Notes under the pieces: model-generated
Told to the model about the DNA's origin: nothing
Databases searched by the model: none
What the model saw: the letters and a program-made list of their open reading frames with translations, nothing else
Translations under genes and position numbers: made by a program
Shown here: piece by piece, positions 8,734 to 19,342 of the stretch
Position numbering within the stretch: the stretch's first letter is position 1
How the letters are laid out: every line of letters starts with the position of its first letter
DNA from: Corallococcus sp. AS-1-6
GTDB taxonomy: Bacteria; Myxococcota; Myxococcia; Myxococcales; Myxococcaceae
Assembly (NCBI RefSeq): GCF_020037015.1
Contig: NZ_JAIQDE010000006.1
Coordinates: 302,676 to 366,675 of the forward strand
Direction of reading: 5' to 3'
DNA length: 64,000 nucleotides

Positions 8734-9504
8734 ATGGAACTCGGAATCACGGGGAAGACGGCGCTCGTCACCGGCAGCAGCCGGGGCATCGGGCGGGCCA
8801 TCGCCATGGTGCTGTCGCGCGAGGGCGCCCGGGTGTGCGTGTGCGCGCGCCACCCGGAGCAGTTGGATGCGCTCGCCAAGGAGCTGCGCTCCGAGGGCGC
8901 CCAGGTGGCCACGGTCGTCACCGACGTGGCCACGCAGGAGGGCGCGTACCTGGCGGTGGACTCCGCGGTGCGCGCCTTCGGTTCGCTGGACATCCTGGTG
9001 AACAACGTGGGCGGCAGCGGCGGCGCGGGCGCCTTCGACGCGGCCAGCACCCAGCAGTGGAACGACGTCTTCCAGCGCAACCTGATGTCCGCCGTGTGGT
9101 GCAGCCAGCGCGCGGTGAACATCATGCGCCAGCTTGGCGGCGGCAGCATCGTGCACATCAGCTCCATCTTCGGCCGCGAGTACGCCACCAGCGCGCCCTA
9201 CAGCGCGGCCAAGGCGGGCCTCATCGCGCTCACCAAGGAGATGGCGGTGGACCTGGCGTCGCACCGCATCCGCGTCAACGCCGTGGCCCCGGGCTCCATC
9301 TTCTTCCCCGGCGGGAGCTGGGACCGGCGCCAGCAGCACGACCCGGAGGCGGTGGCCAAGATGGTGCGCGAGCAGATTCCCTGGGGCCGCTTCGGCACGC
9401 CCGAGGAGGTCGCGGACGTGGTCGCCTTCCTCTGCTCCGAGCGGGCGAAGTGGGTGACGGGCTCCACGCTCCCCGTGGACGGCGGCCAGGGCCGTGCCTA
9501 CTGA
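8734..9504 (+). CDS. Short-chain dehydrogenase/reductase (FabG-like)
   Basis: A 256-residue classical SDR. The cofactor loop is TGSSRGIG (13-20), with NNVGG at 90-94. The catalytic set is N116, S143 or S144, Y156 and K160 (YSAAK). The VTGSTLPVDGGQGRAY tail is typical of FabG-like reductases. R at position 18 of the loop and ARHPEQL after strand 2 favour NADP(H). The ATG at 8734 follows GAAGGGG. The substrate is not identifiable; the family reduces 3-oxoacyl or small carbonyl compounds. Confidence 0.88.
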   Translation: MELGITGKTALVTGSSRGIGRAIAMVLSREGARVCVCARHPEQLDALAKELRSEGAQVATVVTDVATQEGAYLAVDSAVRAFGSLDILVNNVGGSGGAGAFDAASTQQWNDVFQRNLMSAVWCSQRAVNIMRQLGGGSIVHISSIFGREYATSAPYSAAKAGLIALTKEMAVDLASHRIRVNAVAPGSIFFPGGSWDRRQQHDPEAVAKMVREQIPWGRFGTPEEVADVVAFLCSERAKWVTGSTLPVDGGQGRAY

Positions 9505-9546
9505 GCCCGGTTGCGGTATGCAGTCCGCGCGAATGAGGCCAACGCA

Positions 9547-10074
9547 TTGCTGAAGCTCTACAAGAAGGACGGCGACACCCTGCGCTACTGGGAGGCGTGG
9601 GAGCACGAGGGCGTCGTCACGGTGCACTGGGGCAGCGTCGGTGACGGCGGCGAGCAGAAGACCGTCCCCGTCCCCCCGGACGAGGACCCCGACATGGTCA
9701 TCGCCCAGGAGGCCGAGCCCCAGGTGGACGCCGGCTACGACGAGCCCGAGCCGGACGCCATGGCCGTGCTGCTCGTCGAGTACACCGTGCAGGGCAAGGG
9801 CACCGGCCACGACTTCGAGCAGCGCAACGCCGTGGAGGAGCTGCTCACGGACGCGCTCGGCTGGACGGGCAACGGCGAGGTGGAGGGCGGCGAGACGGAA
9901 GAGGGCTGCATGCGCGTGCACTGCCGCGTGATGGACCCCGACACGGCCGCGCGCACCGTCGTGGAAGCGCTGGACGCGGAGGAGCTGCTCGAAGGGGCCC
10001 GCGTGCTGGTGGCGCGAGGCGACGAGAAGCCCCGCGTCGTGCACCCGCCGCTGTTCCCCGTGCTCAAGACCTAG
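9547..10074 (+). CDS. WGR-domain-like small acidic protein
   Basis: A 175-residue acidic protein. Residues about 1-35 (LKLYKKDGDTLRYWEAW, then VVTVHWGSVGDGGE) resemble a WGR domain, a nucleic-acid-associated module also found in PARPs and bacterial regulators; HWGSVG stands in the W-G-R position. The C-terminal half has alternating strand/helix character with no known motif. The TTG at 9547 was chosen over the TTG at 9511 because GAGG sits 8 bases upstream and the protein then begins at the domain. Its last 11 bases overlap the convergent cydB gene. Function unknown. Confidence 0.65.
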   Translation: MLKLYKKDGDTLRYWEAWEHEGVVTVHWGSVGDGGEQKTVPVPPDEDPDMVIAQEAEPQVDAGYDEPEPDAMAVLLVEYTVQGKGTGHDFEQRNAVEELLTDALGWTGNGEVEGGETEEGCMRVHCRVMDPDTAARTVVEALDAEELLEGARVLVARGDEKPRVVHPPLFPVLKT

Positions 10075-11083
10075 ACGTTGGCACCTGGCCCCGGGGCCCG
10101 AAGACGCGGAACAGCAGCACCAGCGAAGGCACCACCGTCACCAGCCCCACCCCGAGCGCCACCAGGAGCAGCCGCTGCACCACCGGCTGCGCCGCGGCGC
10201 CCTGGAGCGTCAGGTCCGGATAGACGAGGTACGGCGCCTGCGACACCGCCCACCCCAGCACGATGAGCCCGCCCTGCGTGGCCGCCGCCACCCGCGCGGC
10301 CCGGAAGCGCCGCGTCCACAGGAGCGCGAACGCCGCCACCGCCGCCACCGCCGTGCCCGCGTGCAGCGCCAGGGCGAACGGCGTCTGGAGCAGGCCCGTC
10401 CACACCCGGGGCGCGCCCTCGCGCGACAGCAGCAGGACGGCCAGGGCCAGCGGGAACAGCAGCCCGCCCGTCACCAGCGCCCGGCGCCGGAAGTCGTCCG
10501 CCAGCTCCGGCGTCCGCGCCTCGTGCGTGAGGTACACGGCCGCCAGGAACGCGAACAGCCCCAGCGTCAGCGCGCCCACGGACAGCGCGAAGGGCGACAG
10601 CCACGACGCGAAGAAGCCGCTCACCACCGCGTGCCCCCGCATGCGGATGGAGTCGCTGGCCACCGCGCCCACGCACATGCCCAGCAGCAGCGGCGCGACC
10701 ACGCTCGCCACGCTGAACACCACGCCCCAGCGGCGCTCCACCGCGTCCCCGCGCGTGTCGTAGGCGCGGAAGGTGAACGCGGTGCCCCGGAACACGATGC
10801 CCAGCACCAGCAGCGTCAGGGGCACGTGCAGCGCCACGCTCAAGGCCGCGAAGGCCCGAGGGAAGCCGCTGAAGAGCAGCACCAGCCCCACGATGAGCCA
10901 GACGTGGTTCACCTCCCACACCGGGCCGATGGCGCGGGCGATGAGCGCGCGCTGCTCCGCCTTGCGGGGCCCGCGCGCCAGCAGGTCCCACACCCCGCCG
11001 CCGAAGTCCGCCCCGCCCAGCAGCGCGTACAGCACGAACGTGCCCGCCACCGCGAACCCCAGCACCGTCGTCTCAATGGGCAT
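10064..11083 (-). CDS. cydB: Cytochrome bd ubiquinol oxidase subunit II
   Basis: A 339-residue polytopic membrane protein with the CydB N-terminus (FVLYALLGGADFGGGVWDLL) and the conserved GPVWEVNHVWLI block. About nine hydrophobic segments are visible. With CydA it forms the high-oxygen-affinity terminal oxidase of the inner membrane. The gene start overlaps the cydA 3' end by 11 bases, so translation is coupled. Its 3' end overlaps the convergent WGR-like gene by 11 bases. The stop used is TGA at 10064-10066. Confidence 0.94.
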   Translation of the reverse strand: MPIETTVLGFAVAGTFVLYALLGGADFGGGVWDLLARGPRKAEQRALIARAIGPVWEVNHVWLIVGLVLLFSGFPRAFAALSVALHVPLTLLVLGIVFRGTAFTFRAYDTRGDAVERRWGVVFSVASVVAPLLLGMCVGAVASDSIRMRGHAVVSGFFASWLSPFALSVGALTLGLFAFLAAVYLTHEARTPELADDFRRRALVTGGLLFPLALAVLLLSREGAPRVWTGLLQTPFALALHAGTAVAAVAAFALLWTRRFRAARVAAATQGGLIVLGWAVSQAPYLVYPDLTLQGAAAQPVVQRLLLVALGVGLVTVVPSLVLLFRVFGPRGQVPTSRS

Positions 11084-12425
11084 GGGCCGCCTCGCCGTCC
11101 ACGTCCGCGCCGGGCTCCCGGGGCCTGGGCAGCGTGCCCGCCACCTGCCGCCAGAGCACGAAGAGCACCGTCACCCCCAGGAACAGGTACACCGCCGTGA
11201 AGGTGAAGAACGGCGCGGCCAGGTGCGGCACCGGCGTCACCGCCTCGCCCGTGCGCATCACGTCCCGGACGATCCACGGCTGCCGGCCCCACTCCGTGAC
11301 GAGCCACCCCGCCTCCAGCGCCACCAGCCCCAGCGGCCCGGACAGCAGCCACGCGCGCATCATCCCCTTGCCGTGCGGCCACTCGCGGCCCCGCCACCGG
11401 CGCCACAGCGTCACCAGCGCGAGCAGCGCCATCAGGCTGCCCGTGCCCACCATCACCTGGAAGGCCAGGTGCACCTTGGCGACCGGCGGCCAGACGTCGC
11501 GGGGGAACTCCTTCAGGCCCTTCACCTCCGCGTCGGGGTCCGCGAACGCGAGGATGGAGAGCCCCTTCGGCAGGTCGATGGAGCCCGACACCGTGCCCTT
11601 CTCCGCGTCCGGCCAGCCGCCCACCCGCAGGGGCGCGCCCGCCTCCGTGTCGAAGTGCGCCTCCATCGCGGCCAGCTTCACCGGCTGCGCGCGCGCCACG
11701 TGCTTCGCGGACAAATCCCCCACCAGCGGCTGCGCGAGCGCGGTGACGCACGCGAGCGGCAGCGCGATGGACAGCGCCTTCTTGTGGAACGCGGCGCCCG
11801 GGTGCTTGAGCAGGATGAAGGCGTGGATGCCCGCCATCGCGAACGCGCTGGCCTGATAGCAGGACAGGAGCACGTGCGCCGTCTGGTACTGCCAGCCGGG
11901 GCTGAACATGGCCACCAGCGGCTGCACGTCCGTGGGCCCCGAAGGCGTGGGCGTGAAGCCGGACGGGTTGTTCATGAACGTGTTCACCAGCGTGACGAAG
12001 AACGCGCTCGCCGCGCCGCTCACCGCCACCATTACGCCGCTGAACAGGTGCAGGCCCGGCGACACGCGCTCGCGGCCGTACAGGTAGATGCCCAGGAAGA
12101 TGGCCTCGGTGAAGAAGGCCACGCCCTCCAGGCTGAAGGGCAGGCCAATCACCTCTCCGTAGCGGCCCATGAACTCCGGCCACAGCAGGCCCAGCTCGAA
12201 CGAGAGCACCGTCCCGCTCACCGCGCCCACCGCGAACAGGATGGCGGTGCCCTTGGCCAGCTTCTCGCTGAGCTTCCGGTAGTCCGCGTCTTTCGTGCGC
12301 CGGTGCTTCAGGTCGCTCAACACCATCAGCACCGGCAACGCCACGCCGGCCGCCGCGAACACGATGTGGAACGCGAGCGACAGTCCCATCTGCGCGCGCG
12401 CATAGAGCAGGTCCGTCATGAGCAT
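11073..12425 (-). CDS. cydA: Cytochrome bd ubiquinol oxidase subunit I
   Basis: A 450-residue membrane subunit that carries hemes b558, b595 and d and oxidises quinol. H20 in SLAFHIVFAA is the expected axial heme ligand. WPEFMGRYGEVIGLPFSLEGVAFFTEAIFLGIY (about residues 80-115) is strongly conserved in CydA. The length is short of E. coli CydA (522 aa), consistent with the short-Q-loop class. The start may be the ATG at 12425 or a second one at 12419; the ribosome binding site is weak for both. The gene begins 30 bases after the stop of the DUF3618 gene, and an inverted repeat lies in that gap. Confidence 0.94.
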   Translation of the reverse strand: MLMTDLLYARAQMGLSLAFHIVFAAAGVALPVLMVLSDLKHRRTKDADYRKLSEKLAKGTAILFAVGAVSGTVLSFELGLLWPEFMGRYGEVIGLPFSLEGVAFFTEAIFLGIYLYGRERVSPGLHLFSGVMVAVSGAASAFFVTLVNTFMNNPSGFTPTPSGPTDVQPLVAMFSPGWQYQTAHVLLSCYQASAFAMAGIHAFILLKHPGAAFHKKALSIALPLACVTALAQPLVGDLSAKHVARAQPVKLAAMEAHFDTEAGAPLRVGGWPDAEKGTVSGSIDLPKGLSILAFADPDAEVKGLKEFPRDVWPPVAKVHLAFQVMVGTGSLMALLALVTLWRRWRGREWPHGKGMMRAWLLSGPLGLVALEAGWLVTEWGRQPWIVRDVMRTGEAVTPVPHLAAPFFTFTAVYLFLGVTVLFVLWRQVAGTLPRPREPGADVDGEAAHAH

Positions 12426-12436
12426 CAGTCTGTTTT

Positions 12437-12455
12437 ATGCGCGCATTTTGCGCAT
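12437..12455. repeat. Inverted repeat between DUF3618 gene and cydA
   Basis: Arms ATGCGC and GCGCAT are perfect 6-bp complements around GCATTTT, directly abutting the upstream gene's stop codon and 12 bases before the cydA start. It could be an operator for cydAB or a weak terminator. It lies in an AT-richer patch than its surroundings. Confidence 0.4.
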
Positions 12456-12953
12456 TCAGTAATTCTTATTCTTCTCCACAGGCACCTTGGTGACGGTGCG
12501 CGAGGGCACCAGGGTCTGGATGGAGTTGCGGGCCACGGCGGTGGCGAGCGAGGTGGCGAAGATCATGACCACCTTGCGGCCCAGCTCCGCGCCCAGCGGC
12601 TTGTCCTCGATGCTGGTGGCCACGCGGTCCGGGTGGGCCCAGGCGCGCTCCAGGGCCTTGCGGCGCTGGCGGCGCACGCGCTCGTCGTGGTGGCGGGCGC
12701 GGTAGATGGCGAGGCCCACGCCCAGGCCCACCACCACCAGGGCGGCGGCGCCCACGGTCATGAGCAGGTCCTTGTTCTGGTTGACGTGGTAGCGCACGTC
12801 CGTGGCGCGGGTGCGGCGGCGGTCCAGCTCCTCCAGGGTGAGGAGCAGCTCGTCGCGGATGCGGTCCGCGGTCTGCTCCACCTGCTCGCGGTCGCCCATG
12901 CGCCTGGTGATGGCGTGGTCCACGTGCGCTTCGGTCTCGGAGGCCTGGCTCAT
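12456..12953 (-). CDS. DUF3618-like membrane-anchored protein
   Basis: A 165-residue protein. The N-terminal helix VEQTADRIRDELLLTLEELDRRR (about residues 24-46) matches the DUF3618 pattern. One hydrophobic segment follows at about 65-85 (LLMTVGAAALVVVGLGVGLAIY), then a basic stretch RHHDERVRRQRRKALERAW. It overlaps the holin-X-like gene upstream by 4 bases (ATGA). This pairing (PF07332-like plus DUF3618) is common in bacteria with envelope stress functions, but its role is not established. Confidence 0.75.
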   Translation of the reverse strand: MSQASETEAHVDHAITRRMGDREQVEQTADRIRDELLLTLEELDRRRTRATDVRYHVNQNKDLLMTVGAAALVVVGLGVGLAIYRARHHDERVRRQRRKALERAWAHPDRVATSIEDKPLGAELGRKVVMIFATSLATAVARNSIQTLVPSRTVTKVPVEKNKNY

Positions 12954-13354
12954 TGCAGCGTCTCCCGGGTCATCTGGAAGTCCGTCTTCAAGCGCTCCTG
13001 GGTGTGGACCAGCGGCTTCTTGGGAATCCGCTTCGTGCCCAGGAACAGGAGGAGTCCGGCCACGGCCAGCAGCACCGCGCCCACGATGAGCACGCCCACG
13101 GCGGCCCCCAGGGGCAGCGCCAGGCCCAGCGCGACGAAGAGCACCGCCAGGGACGTGAGGGCGAGCACGGCCCCCGCGCCCAGGAAGATGCCCGCCAGCC
13201 TGGCCGCCTGCAGCTCCTGCTTCAGCTCCTTCTTGGCGTGCATCACCTCCGCCTTCACCAACAGGCGGGTCTCCGACAGCGCGTGCCGGATGAGCTCCGG
13301 GGTGGAGAGCGTCTCCAGTTGGCTGCGCTCCAGGCGTTCCGATTCGAGGTCCAC
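12950..13354 (-). CDS. Holin-X / phage-holin superfamily III-like membrane protein
   Basis: A 134-residue protein with a helical N-terminus (PELIRHALSETRLLVKAEVMHAKKELKQEL), then two adjacent hydrophobic segments at about 50-75 and 80-105, and a basic tail. This is the layout of the 'Actinobacterial Holin-X' family (PF07332), which despite the name is mostly chromosomal and not phage-linked. The GTG start at 13354 has GGAGG 7 bases upstream. It is coupled to the DUF3618 gene. No other phage genes are nearby. Confidence 0.75.
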   Translation of the reverse strand: MDLESERLERSQLETLSTPELIRHALSETRLLVKAEVMHAKKELKQELQAARLAGIFLGAGAVLALTSLAVLFVALGLALPLGAAVGVLIVGAVLLAVAGLLLFLGTKRIPKKPLVHTQERLKTDFQMTRETLQ

Positions 13355-13547
13355 GACCGTGCCTCCGACAGGGTGACTCCCAGGGCATCACCGACGGCCG
13401 CCTGCCTGGCGTCCCGGCTGTCCCCGGTCTGTCCCTCAAGGTGGTCAGGAAGGGTGTGTGGGAGAAGTCCCGCCGCACACCCCGGCCGCGTCCGGCTGCC
13501 TGCCTGGTGCCCCCACCCCTCCGGGCGGGCCGGCTGGGGGCGGGCGG

Positions 13548-14579
13548 CTAGCGGCGGGTCTTCTGATGGGCGATCGCCGTGGCCAGCGTCTCGCGCACCT
13601 GGCGGGCGCGGAACAGGCGGTCCGCGGTGTCCAGCAGGTTCTCCGCGTACAGCACCTGCTTGCGCAGGCGGGCCGGGATGGCGCGGGTGCCCAGGTGCGC
13701 GCCCAGCAGGGCGCCAGTGAGGGCGGCGGCCACGTCCGCCTCGCCGCCGCAGCGCAGCGTGAGGACCACGGCCTCCCGGAAGTCGTGCGGCACCTTCAGC
13801 GTGGCGTACAGCGACGTGAGCAGCACCGGCACCACGTGGCACGGCAGGCCGTCCACGCCCTTCAGCTCGCTGGGGGGCACGCCCACCTTGCGCAACTGGT
13901 TGAGGGCGCGCTGGGTGTCCCAGGTGAGCAGGCGCGGCAGGTGGCGGATCTCCTCCGCCAGGTTCTTGTCGTGCACGGCGGCGGACAGCGCCAGGGCCTC
14001 GCAGAAGGCCGCGGGCGTGAGGGCCTCCTGCTCCATGCCCAGCGCCACGGCCTGCGCGAACGCGGCCGCGGCCGCGGCGCAGACGGGGTCCTTGTGCGTG
14101 ATGACGGTGAGCACGCCCGCGTCGTGCGGCAGGCGGGCGCGCTGGCCGCTTTCGAAGAGCCCCACCACCAGCGCGCGGCTGAGCACCGACGGGCACTTCG
14201 TGCCCAGCGGAGCCCCCGCGCTCATCCACGGCGTGCCGCCCGCCAGCCGCTGCAGCGCTTCGGAGAGGCTGCGCGGCGGCTGGAGGATGATGCCCTCCTG
14301 CCACAGCCACGCCAGGTGCAGCGCCGCACTGCGGCCGTCCACCTTGCCCTCGCGGATGACGCTCTCCGCGGCGGCGAGCAGGAGCTGCGTGTCGTCGCTG
14401 AACTGGCCCTTGGCGAACTTGCCGCGCGGCCGGGGCGCGAAGTCCTCCGCCAGGCCGGGCAGCCGCGCCAGGCTCGCCGGGGGGATGCCCCTCAGCGGAA
14501 AGCCGAGCGCATCCCCGATGGCGAGCCCCAGGAATGCCGCATGAAAACGGTCCTGGCGGTCTGCGGGAGTCAGCGGCAT
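13548..14579 (-). CDS. ADP-ribosylglycohydrolase family protein
   Basis: A 343-residue member of the ADP-ribosyl-dinitrogen reductase hydrolase (DraG/ARH) superfamily, which removes ADP-ribose from proteins or other acceptors using Mg ions. Metal-site signatures are seen: GLAIGDALG (18-26) and FSDDTQL (60-66). At the C-terminal site the usual GGDTDT is replaced by GGEADVAAALTGALLGAHLG, which keeps one acid only, so activity needs proof. The ATG at 14579 aligns the GDALG motif near the N-terminus as in the family. No ADP-ribosyltransferase gene is adjacent. Confidence 0.85.
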   Translation of the reverse strand: MPLTPADRQDRFHAAFLGLAIGDALGFPLRGIPPASLARLPGLAEDFAPRPRGKFAKGQFSDDTQLLLAAAESVIREGKVDGRSAALHLAWLWQEGIILQPPRSLSEALQRLAGGTPWMSAGAPLGTKCPSVLSRALVVGLFESGQRARLPHDAGVLTVITHKDPVCAAAAAAFAQAVALGMEQEALTPAAFCEALALSAAVHDKNLAEEIRHLPRLLTWDTQRALNQLRKVGVPPSELKGVDGLPCHVVPVLLTSLYATLKVPHDFREAVVLTLRCGGEADVAAALTGALLGAHLGTRAIPARLRKQVLYAENLLDTADRLFRARQVRETLATAIAHQKTRR

Positions 14580-14993
14580 CGGAGGGGCGGAGATTACCCG
14601 AGCCTCAGCCAAGGACGAGCACCGAGATGAACGCTGCGATGGCGCGCGACGCGACGGCGGATCGATCATGGGGCCTTGACGTGCACGAAGCGGGTGCGGT
14701 GGAGCGCTGGACAAGAAAGGTCCCGCTGGATTGCACCGCGCGCATCGCCACTGTCCGCCTCCTCCGCCGTCACCGCGGCGCAACCGGGGGCGCGGTAGCT
14801 ATCGCATCCCGCTGCGTTTCAGCAAGCAGGCGAGCCCGTGGAAACGCGCGAGCCCGCATGCATGTCCAACTTCGAATGCTGCGCATGGACCGAAAGGGAC
14901 GCACGGGTGGACTCGTGCGCGTGGAGTGCCCACGGGCTCAGGTGTTCACCTTGACGTGAGCGACTTCACTTCGTCCATGCGCGTGCGCGCGGA
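14580..14993. other. Intergenic region, possible small ORF only (414 b)
   Basis: No gene is well supported. A plus-strand frame from an ATG at 14626 to a stop at 14957-14959 (111 codons) exists, but its third codon positions are less GC-rich than in surrounding genes, it has only a weak ribosome binding site (GAG) and no recognised motif. The promoter of the ADP-ribosylglycohydrolase gene must lie here. The DNA is noticeably less GC-rich than its flanks. Confidence 0.4.
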
Positions 14994-15263
14994 TCACGCG
15001 TCGTCGCGGCCCAGGTTCACCACCGCCATCAGGCGCGCCACCACGGCCTCCGCGCCCTGGTGCAGCCGCGCGCCGTCCCACAGCGCGGGGGACGTGTGGC
15101 CGCCGCGCTCGCGCCAGTCCTGCTCCACCTCTTCGTAGGTGAGGTTGCGGAAGCGCACGCGGTCCTCCAGCGCGTGGTCCGTGACGAAGCGGCGCGCGGT
15201 GGCGGACGGAGGATCCGCGATGCGGTGGAACAGCTCCAGGACGGGCGAGTCGGGCGTGCTCAT
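14994..15263 (-). CDS. Hypothetical protein, 89 aa
   Basis: A small soluble protein of 89 residues with no signal peptide or membrane segment. It starts SPVLELFHRIADPPSATARR, and the middle segment VRFRNLTYEEVEQDWRERGG resembles nothing I can name with confidence. Codon use is normal for the genome (strong third-position GC). It lies upstream of atpC on the same strand, with 119 bases between its stop and the atpC stop side, so it is transcribed after atpC and could be a late member of that transcript. Confidence 0.6.
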   Translation of the reverse strand: MSTPDSPVLELFHRIADPPSATARRFVTDHALEDRVRFRNLTYEEVEQDWRERGGHTSPALWDGARLHQGAEAVVARLMAVVNLGRDDA

Positions 15264-15382
15264 GACTTGCGCCGCATCATGCTTCGTCCGGGCCCTGGAA
15301 CGCGAAAAGGGTGGAGCGCCGGCCCCCGTGGCTCGCGGGGCTTCGGAGCACCACCCTTCCCGGAGAACGCGCGGGGAAGCCC

Positions 15383-15787
15383 CTAGCGGGACTCGGAGGC
15401 GCTGATGCGCGCGGCCTCGCGGCGCACCGCGGCCTGCTCCAGCGCGTAGCGCGCGTCCGCGCTGCTCAGGTCCTTGAGGCGCGCCTGGGCCTCTTCCATG
15501 CGGCGGCGGGCGCTCGCCACGTCGATGCCGGTGACGTGCTCGGCGGCGTCCGCCAGCACCAGCACCTTGTCGTTGCTCACCTCCACGAAGCCGCCGGCCA
15601 CGAAGTAGCGGTCCTGCTTGCCCGCCTCGATGAGGGTGAGCGTGCCCGGCTCCACCAGCGACAGGAACGGCGTGTGGCCGGGACGCACGCCGAACAGGCC
15701 CTCTCCGCCCGGCACGATGGCCTCGTCGGCCTGCACGGACAGGATGCGCTTCTCGGGGGTGACGATCTCGACAGTCAGCTTGGCCAT
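15383..15787 (-). CDS. atpC: F1 ATP synthase epsilon subunit
   Basis: A 134-residue epsilon subunit of the F1 sector. The N-terminal beta-sandwich is clear: LTVEIVTPEKRILSVQADEAIVPGGEGLFGVRPGHTPFL (GxxGxxPxHxP type). It is followed by the two-helix C-terminal domain (ASARRRMEEAQARLKDLSS). Epsilon couples the central stalk to F0 and can inhibit hydrolysis. Start ATG 15787 is preceded by CGAGGACC. It lies 29 bases downstream of a non-ATP-synthase gene that separates it from atpD. Confidence 0.95.
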   Translation of the reverse strand: MAKLTVEIVTPEKRILSVQADEAIVPGGEGLFGVRPGHTPFLSLVEPGTLTLIEAGKQDRYFVAGGFVEVSNDKVLVLADAAEHVTGIDVASARRRMEEAQARLKDLSSADARYALEQAAVRREAARISASESR

Positions 15788-15816
15788 GAAGGTCCTCGTG
15801 CTACCGCACTACCGCA

Positions 15817-16374
15817 TCAGAAAGTCAGCCGCTGGGTCTTCACGCCCACCGGCTCGAACTCCAACACCCCGGCGTCCGTCAGGCGCGGGCCCTTGCCCGG
15901 GATGCCCAGCGTGCCCTCCAGCCACTTGAGGTGGTGGGCCAACTGCCGCACCTCCGACAACTGCTTCGTCGTCATCAGCTCCGTCAGCCGCCGCTCCTGG
16001 AGCTTCTGCCCGGTGCGGTCGAACTGGGCGGCCACCATCACCCGGGCCCACGCCAGGCTGTGGCCCTTCGTCTTCTTCCTGCTCATGCTGGGGGGCGCCT
16101 TGCCCTTCTCCACCAGCGGGTAGAGCACCCAGACCTTCTCCCCGTCATTGGACGCGAAGTAGAGGTCGTCCACCGTCCCCACGCACACGTCCGCCGACCA
16201 GAGGGGCCCGCTCTCCTTGAGCATCTCCAGCCGGCACTTCCCCACGCCCACGTCCACCAGGCGGACGCTGTAGAGGCCGTTCGCGCTCACCCGTGCCCGG
16301 CTGCCGCGCTCCCCCGCCAGGGCGGAAGGCGCGGCACCACACATGAGCAGGGCGAGCGCGACGGTCAGGCGCAT
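15817..16374 (-). CDS. Exported hypothetical protein inserted between atpD and atpC
   Basis: A 185-residue protein with a clear signal peptide (MRLTVALALLMCGAAPSALAG; a Cys at residue 12 is not in a good lipobox). The mature part is beta-rich at first (VSANGLYSVRLVDVGVGKCRLEML, then a WSADVCVGTVDDLYFASNDGEKVW segment). A basic KKTKGHSLAW region and helices follow. No family was recognised. It sits 7 bases after atpD and 29 bases before atpC on the same strand, so it must be cotranscribed with ATP synthase genes. An envelope protein within an F1 operon is unusual. Its role is unknown. Confidence 0.75.
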   Translation of the reverse strand: MRLTVALALLMCGAAPSALAGERGSRARVSANGLYSVRLVDVGVGKCRLEMLKESGPLWSADVCVGTVDDLYFASNDGEKVWVLYPLVEKGKAPPSMSRKKTKGHSLAWARVMVAAQFDRTGQKLQERRLTELMTTKQLSEVRQLAHHLKWLEGTLGIPGKGPRLTDAGVLEFEPVGVKTQRLTF

Positions 16375-16381
16375 GGGTGTC

Positions 16382-17948
<1,567 letters not shown>

Positions 17949-18159
17949 GCCTCCCGGGTCCGCCTGCGTAAGTCCCGCTTAGCGGAGCGGTGTCCCCAGC
18001 GCCAGTCCCTTGCGCTTCCCCTGTGACGCGCCTGCTCGTTGGGGAGCCTCGAAGGGGGGAGTCTGGAACGACGAAGGGCCCGTGCCCGGCGCTCGTGGGA
18101 GCGGGGAGCAGCGGGCCCAGCGTCTGGAGCCGAGGGGGTGCGACCGGCCGGGAGGCGGA
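17949..18159. other. Remainder of the atpG-atpD gap, with compound hairpin
   Basis: The whole atpG-atpD gap is 17828-18159. Near the atpG end, GGGCCCG (18076-18082) and CGGGCCC (18112-18118) can pair around a loop that itself holds GCTC/GAGC (18091-18102). This could be a terminator, attenuator or RNA-processing structure between atpG and atpD. No gene was seen in the gap. Confidence 0.4.
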
Positions 18160-19056
<897 letters not shown>

Positions 19057-19132
19057 GGACCGGAAACTCCTCGTAAGACGTGCGGCGCGTGCCCCGTGAC
19101 AGCCCGGGCTGGCCTTCAGGGACGGCGGGCCC

Positions 19133-19161
19133 CCTATATAGGCGGGGCGGAGGCCGGTCAA
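19133..19161 (-). promoter_or_regulatory. Probable sigma-70-type promoter of atpG
   Basis: Minus-strand TTGACC (19161-19156) and TATAGG (19138-19133) are separated by exactly 17 bases and lie 77 bases before the atpG start. The -10 is embedded in the palindrome CCTATATAGG (19133-19142), the only AT-rich hexamer in this GC-rich gap. Confidence 0.65.
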
Positions 19162-19342
19162 CGGCGGGGTGCCCGGACCCGGGGCCCCTGCCTGCCACCA
19201 GGGCCCGTGCCCGGAGCCCGCCGCCACCGCCGTCCGGGGGCCGGGCGGGCGTGACCAGTTCCCGCCAGAGGGCCGCCCGTGGTGCTTTCCGACCGGGGGG
19301 CGCCGGAAGAGAATGGCCCCTTCCGACTGTTGCGCGAGGTCC

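Noticed and set aside
12950..13354. Phage holin as sign of a prophage
   Set aside because: The gene matches the chromosomal holin-X type and is coupled to DUF3618. There are no phage structural, lysis, integrase or att features nearby.
14626..14959. Possible 111-codon plus-strand gene
   Set aside because: Codon third positions are less GC-rich than in known genes, the ribosome binding site is weak and no motif was found. Left as intergenic.
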